This document shows, piece by piece, positions 62,284 to 64,000 of a stretch of 64,000 nt of DNA. The translations under genes were made by a program, and so were the position numbers. Where the stretch lies: the NCBI GenBank assembly GCA_963682055.1, contig OY821749.1, positions 19,976,631-20,040,630 of the forward strand, read 5' to 3'. Numbering within the stretch: position 1 is the stretch's first letter; every line of letters starts with the position of its first letter. This DNA comes from Primula veris. Taxonomy: Eukaryota > Streptophyta > Magnoliopsida > Ericales > Primulaceae. The notes below the pieces were generated by a model. That model worked only from the letters and a program-made list of their open reading frames with translations, did not search any database and was not told where the DNA came from.

Positions 62284-63961
62284 TCACCTACTTTCATTCG
62301 AAACCGCCTCATTCGATTCCTCTAATGCTTCTTTCAATATCTCCACTATCTGAGTCATATTTGGTCGAGAGTTTTGGTTCTTGCTCAAACAACTATCCGC
62401 TAGCTTGGCAATCTTTCTAGCAGAGGTAATAGAGCACTGCTTTCTAATTTCTGGATCAATAATTGAGCTAAATCTTTTACCATCAACAGGGTACTGTTTC
62501 ACCCATTCTAAAAGCTTCTGCTCCATCGATGGCCGGTTTCTATCCACCGTTCGTCTACCCGTGATGATTTCGTATAGCACTACACCAAAACTGTATATAT
62601 CGCTTTTACTCGTGAGGTGGCCTGTGTCGAGATATTCTGGAGCAGCATAACCATATGTCCCGACCACCTAATACAATTTTCTGAAAAATGAGTACATAAA
62701 TTTTGCAAACAATTTAATATAAAAGAATATTCTTTAGACATTGGTCTGGGTGTCAGTGATTTAACATTGCTATTTCACTAATTTTTCAAAGTTCAAAACA
62801 AAAAAACTCGAAGTTTATAGGGTGTCGATTGTAAAAACTGAAAAAGCAATTGTATGGAGTCTTAATTACATATGATTTACAATGTACTTACAGCTGTTGA
62901 TACATGTGTATGATCACCGTTTGGGCCTTCCCTAGCTAACCCAAAGTCCGAAAGTTTAGCCTTGAAGTCTTTATCCAATAGCACATTTGAAGCTTTAAAG
63001 TCTCGAAATATCACCTGACAAAATAAACAAGAAGTGAGATTTCATCAACTTAAGAACTGGCACATCCTTTTAAAAAAAGTAGGGATATAAATGGTCTATA
63101 CTTTTTATTGTTGGTTTTGGGCTATGAACAGTAATAGAAATCACAAAATTTACTACTTCAAAGATATTTCTACAATTGTTACCGAGTAATCCTTCCTTTT
63201 CTTTTCTCATTGGTTAGTGACCTAACTTGCAAATAAGCCACATTCCAGAGTTTACCAGGCCCAGGCCCTACCGTAATAAACTTAAAACGAGCTTCAAAAC
63301 GGACCCTAACTTTAACCTTTAAGAAAAAGACTAGGGCTCAATCCAATATAGCTTCAGCCAATATCCTAGCAAATTTACAATATAAAGGTGTAAACAAGCA
63401 GGGCTTGAGCCAAACTCCTAACGGATTGGGATCATCACTTACCAATAATGAGTGTTCTTGTTTCTGTTCTCAAATAAAAAACCATAGACTGATATAAATA
63501 ATAGAGACGAATATAAGCATGTCGTAGTGATCATTGTATAGGCATGAGATTAGCGCTAATAAGGTCAACTTTATGTACTAAATTCGTTTGGACTTCATGT
63601 TGATCATACAACAACTTCCTCGTAAAGTAATGGCCAATGAAACCAAAGCGTTAAGCTAAGATAAAATAAACTGTAGAAAAGAAGAAGAAAAAAACTGAAC
63701 CTGGACTTCTAATCCTTGATGAAGATAATCTAATCCTTCAGCTGCACCGAGCATAATGTCTAATCTGGTTTTCCAAGGTAGAGTAGCTGTAGCTCTGCTA
63801 AAGAGATGATCTTCTAAGCTCTTGTTTGGCATATATTGGTACACCAATAGGTGTTGTATCCCTCTCTCTCCATCCTCACAACAATATCCAATCAGTTTCA
63901 TTAGGTTTGGGTGATCCACAATACCAAGAAACTGAACCTCGGCCAGCCATTGTTTATGACC
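62284..63961 (-). CDS. Receptor-like cytoplasmic kinase (RLCK-VII, PCRK/PBL type), 3' exons only
   Basis: Three exons seen, running off the right edge at the 5' side: 63961-63701, 63014-62892, 62667-62284 (stop TGA at 62286-62284). All joins are in frame with GT..AG introns. Motifs in order: [37 protein letters not shown], catalytic loop [12 protein letters not shown], magnesium-binding DFG in [10 protein letters not shown], the [16 protein letters not shown] activation segment, then [18 protein letters not shown] and WVKQYP. The conserved Arg before the catalytic Asp marks an RD kinase. The insert ERGIQ and [17 protein letters not shown] point to the PCRK1/PCRK2/PBL19 branch, membrane-anchored kinases that act below immune receptors; the exact member is uncertain. 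The N-terminus with glycine loop and Lys is outside the window. A GTGAGT right at the stop codon could be a splice donor, but the in-frame TGA makes this the likely end. Confidence 0.9.
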
Positions 63962-64000
63962 CTAAAAAAACAGAAAATGTCAATTACTGTGATAAATGAA

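Noticed and set aside
62284..62290. Splice donor GTGAGT at the end of the kinase ORF
   Set aside because: It overlaps an in-frame TGA, and the kinase domain is already complete at this point; treated as the natural stop.

Overview
This is plant nuclear DNA, most likely from a eudicot. The genes have GT..AG introns, the telomere-like repeats are of the TTTAGGG type, and BAM3, an EndoU ribonuclease, an FLZ zinc-finger gene and an RLCK kinase lie in AT-rich DNA full of LTR retrotransposons and MITEs. I cannot name the species.

Layout. 1-~4570: 3' part of a Tat-lineage Ty3/gypsy element (77-79 bp tandem repeats, an antisense three-exon extra ORF now carrying two stop codons, then a 3' LTR). ~4570-11230: AT-rich DNA with Stowaway-like MITEs, a ~970 bp inverted-repeat element and a Copia LTR-like remnant. 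11234-12701: intact FLZ gene. 12702-17269: no gene seen. 17279-19553: long-TIR foldback element with a 9-bp target duplication, holding inverted blocks of degenerate telomere repeat, several tandem arrays and a retroelement gag/capsid-like ORF. 19563-26394: AT-rich DNA with a DPH5 pseudogene fragment, a second coding-like relic and three MITEs. 26400-43308: a decayed Ty1/copia element (214-bp LTRs, TSD AATAT) into which an apparently intact 9.7-kb Sirevirus-like Copia element (30617-40317, TSD AGTAC) has inserted. 43314-64000: the main gene island, with EndoU (44543-49738, eight exons), BAM3 (55250-59104, five exons) and, on the minus strand, the 3' part of an RLCK-VII kinase running off the right edge.

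How it fits together. The host genes are not an operon-like group, but BAM3 next to EndoU matches, from memory, the Arabidopsis neighbours At4g17090/At4g17100, so this pair may be old synteny. The two LTR elements give a clear order of insertion: the outer LTRs differ at 7 of 214 positions, whereas the inner LTRs differ by two substitutions and one G-run length change over about 1257 bp. Both the Tat element and the Sirevirus carry an extra ORF of the plant-transposon-protein type outside gag-pol. The least ordinary object is the foldback element at 17279-19553.
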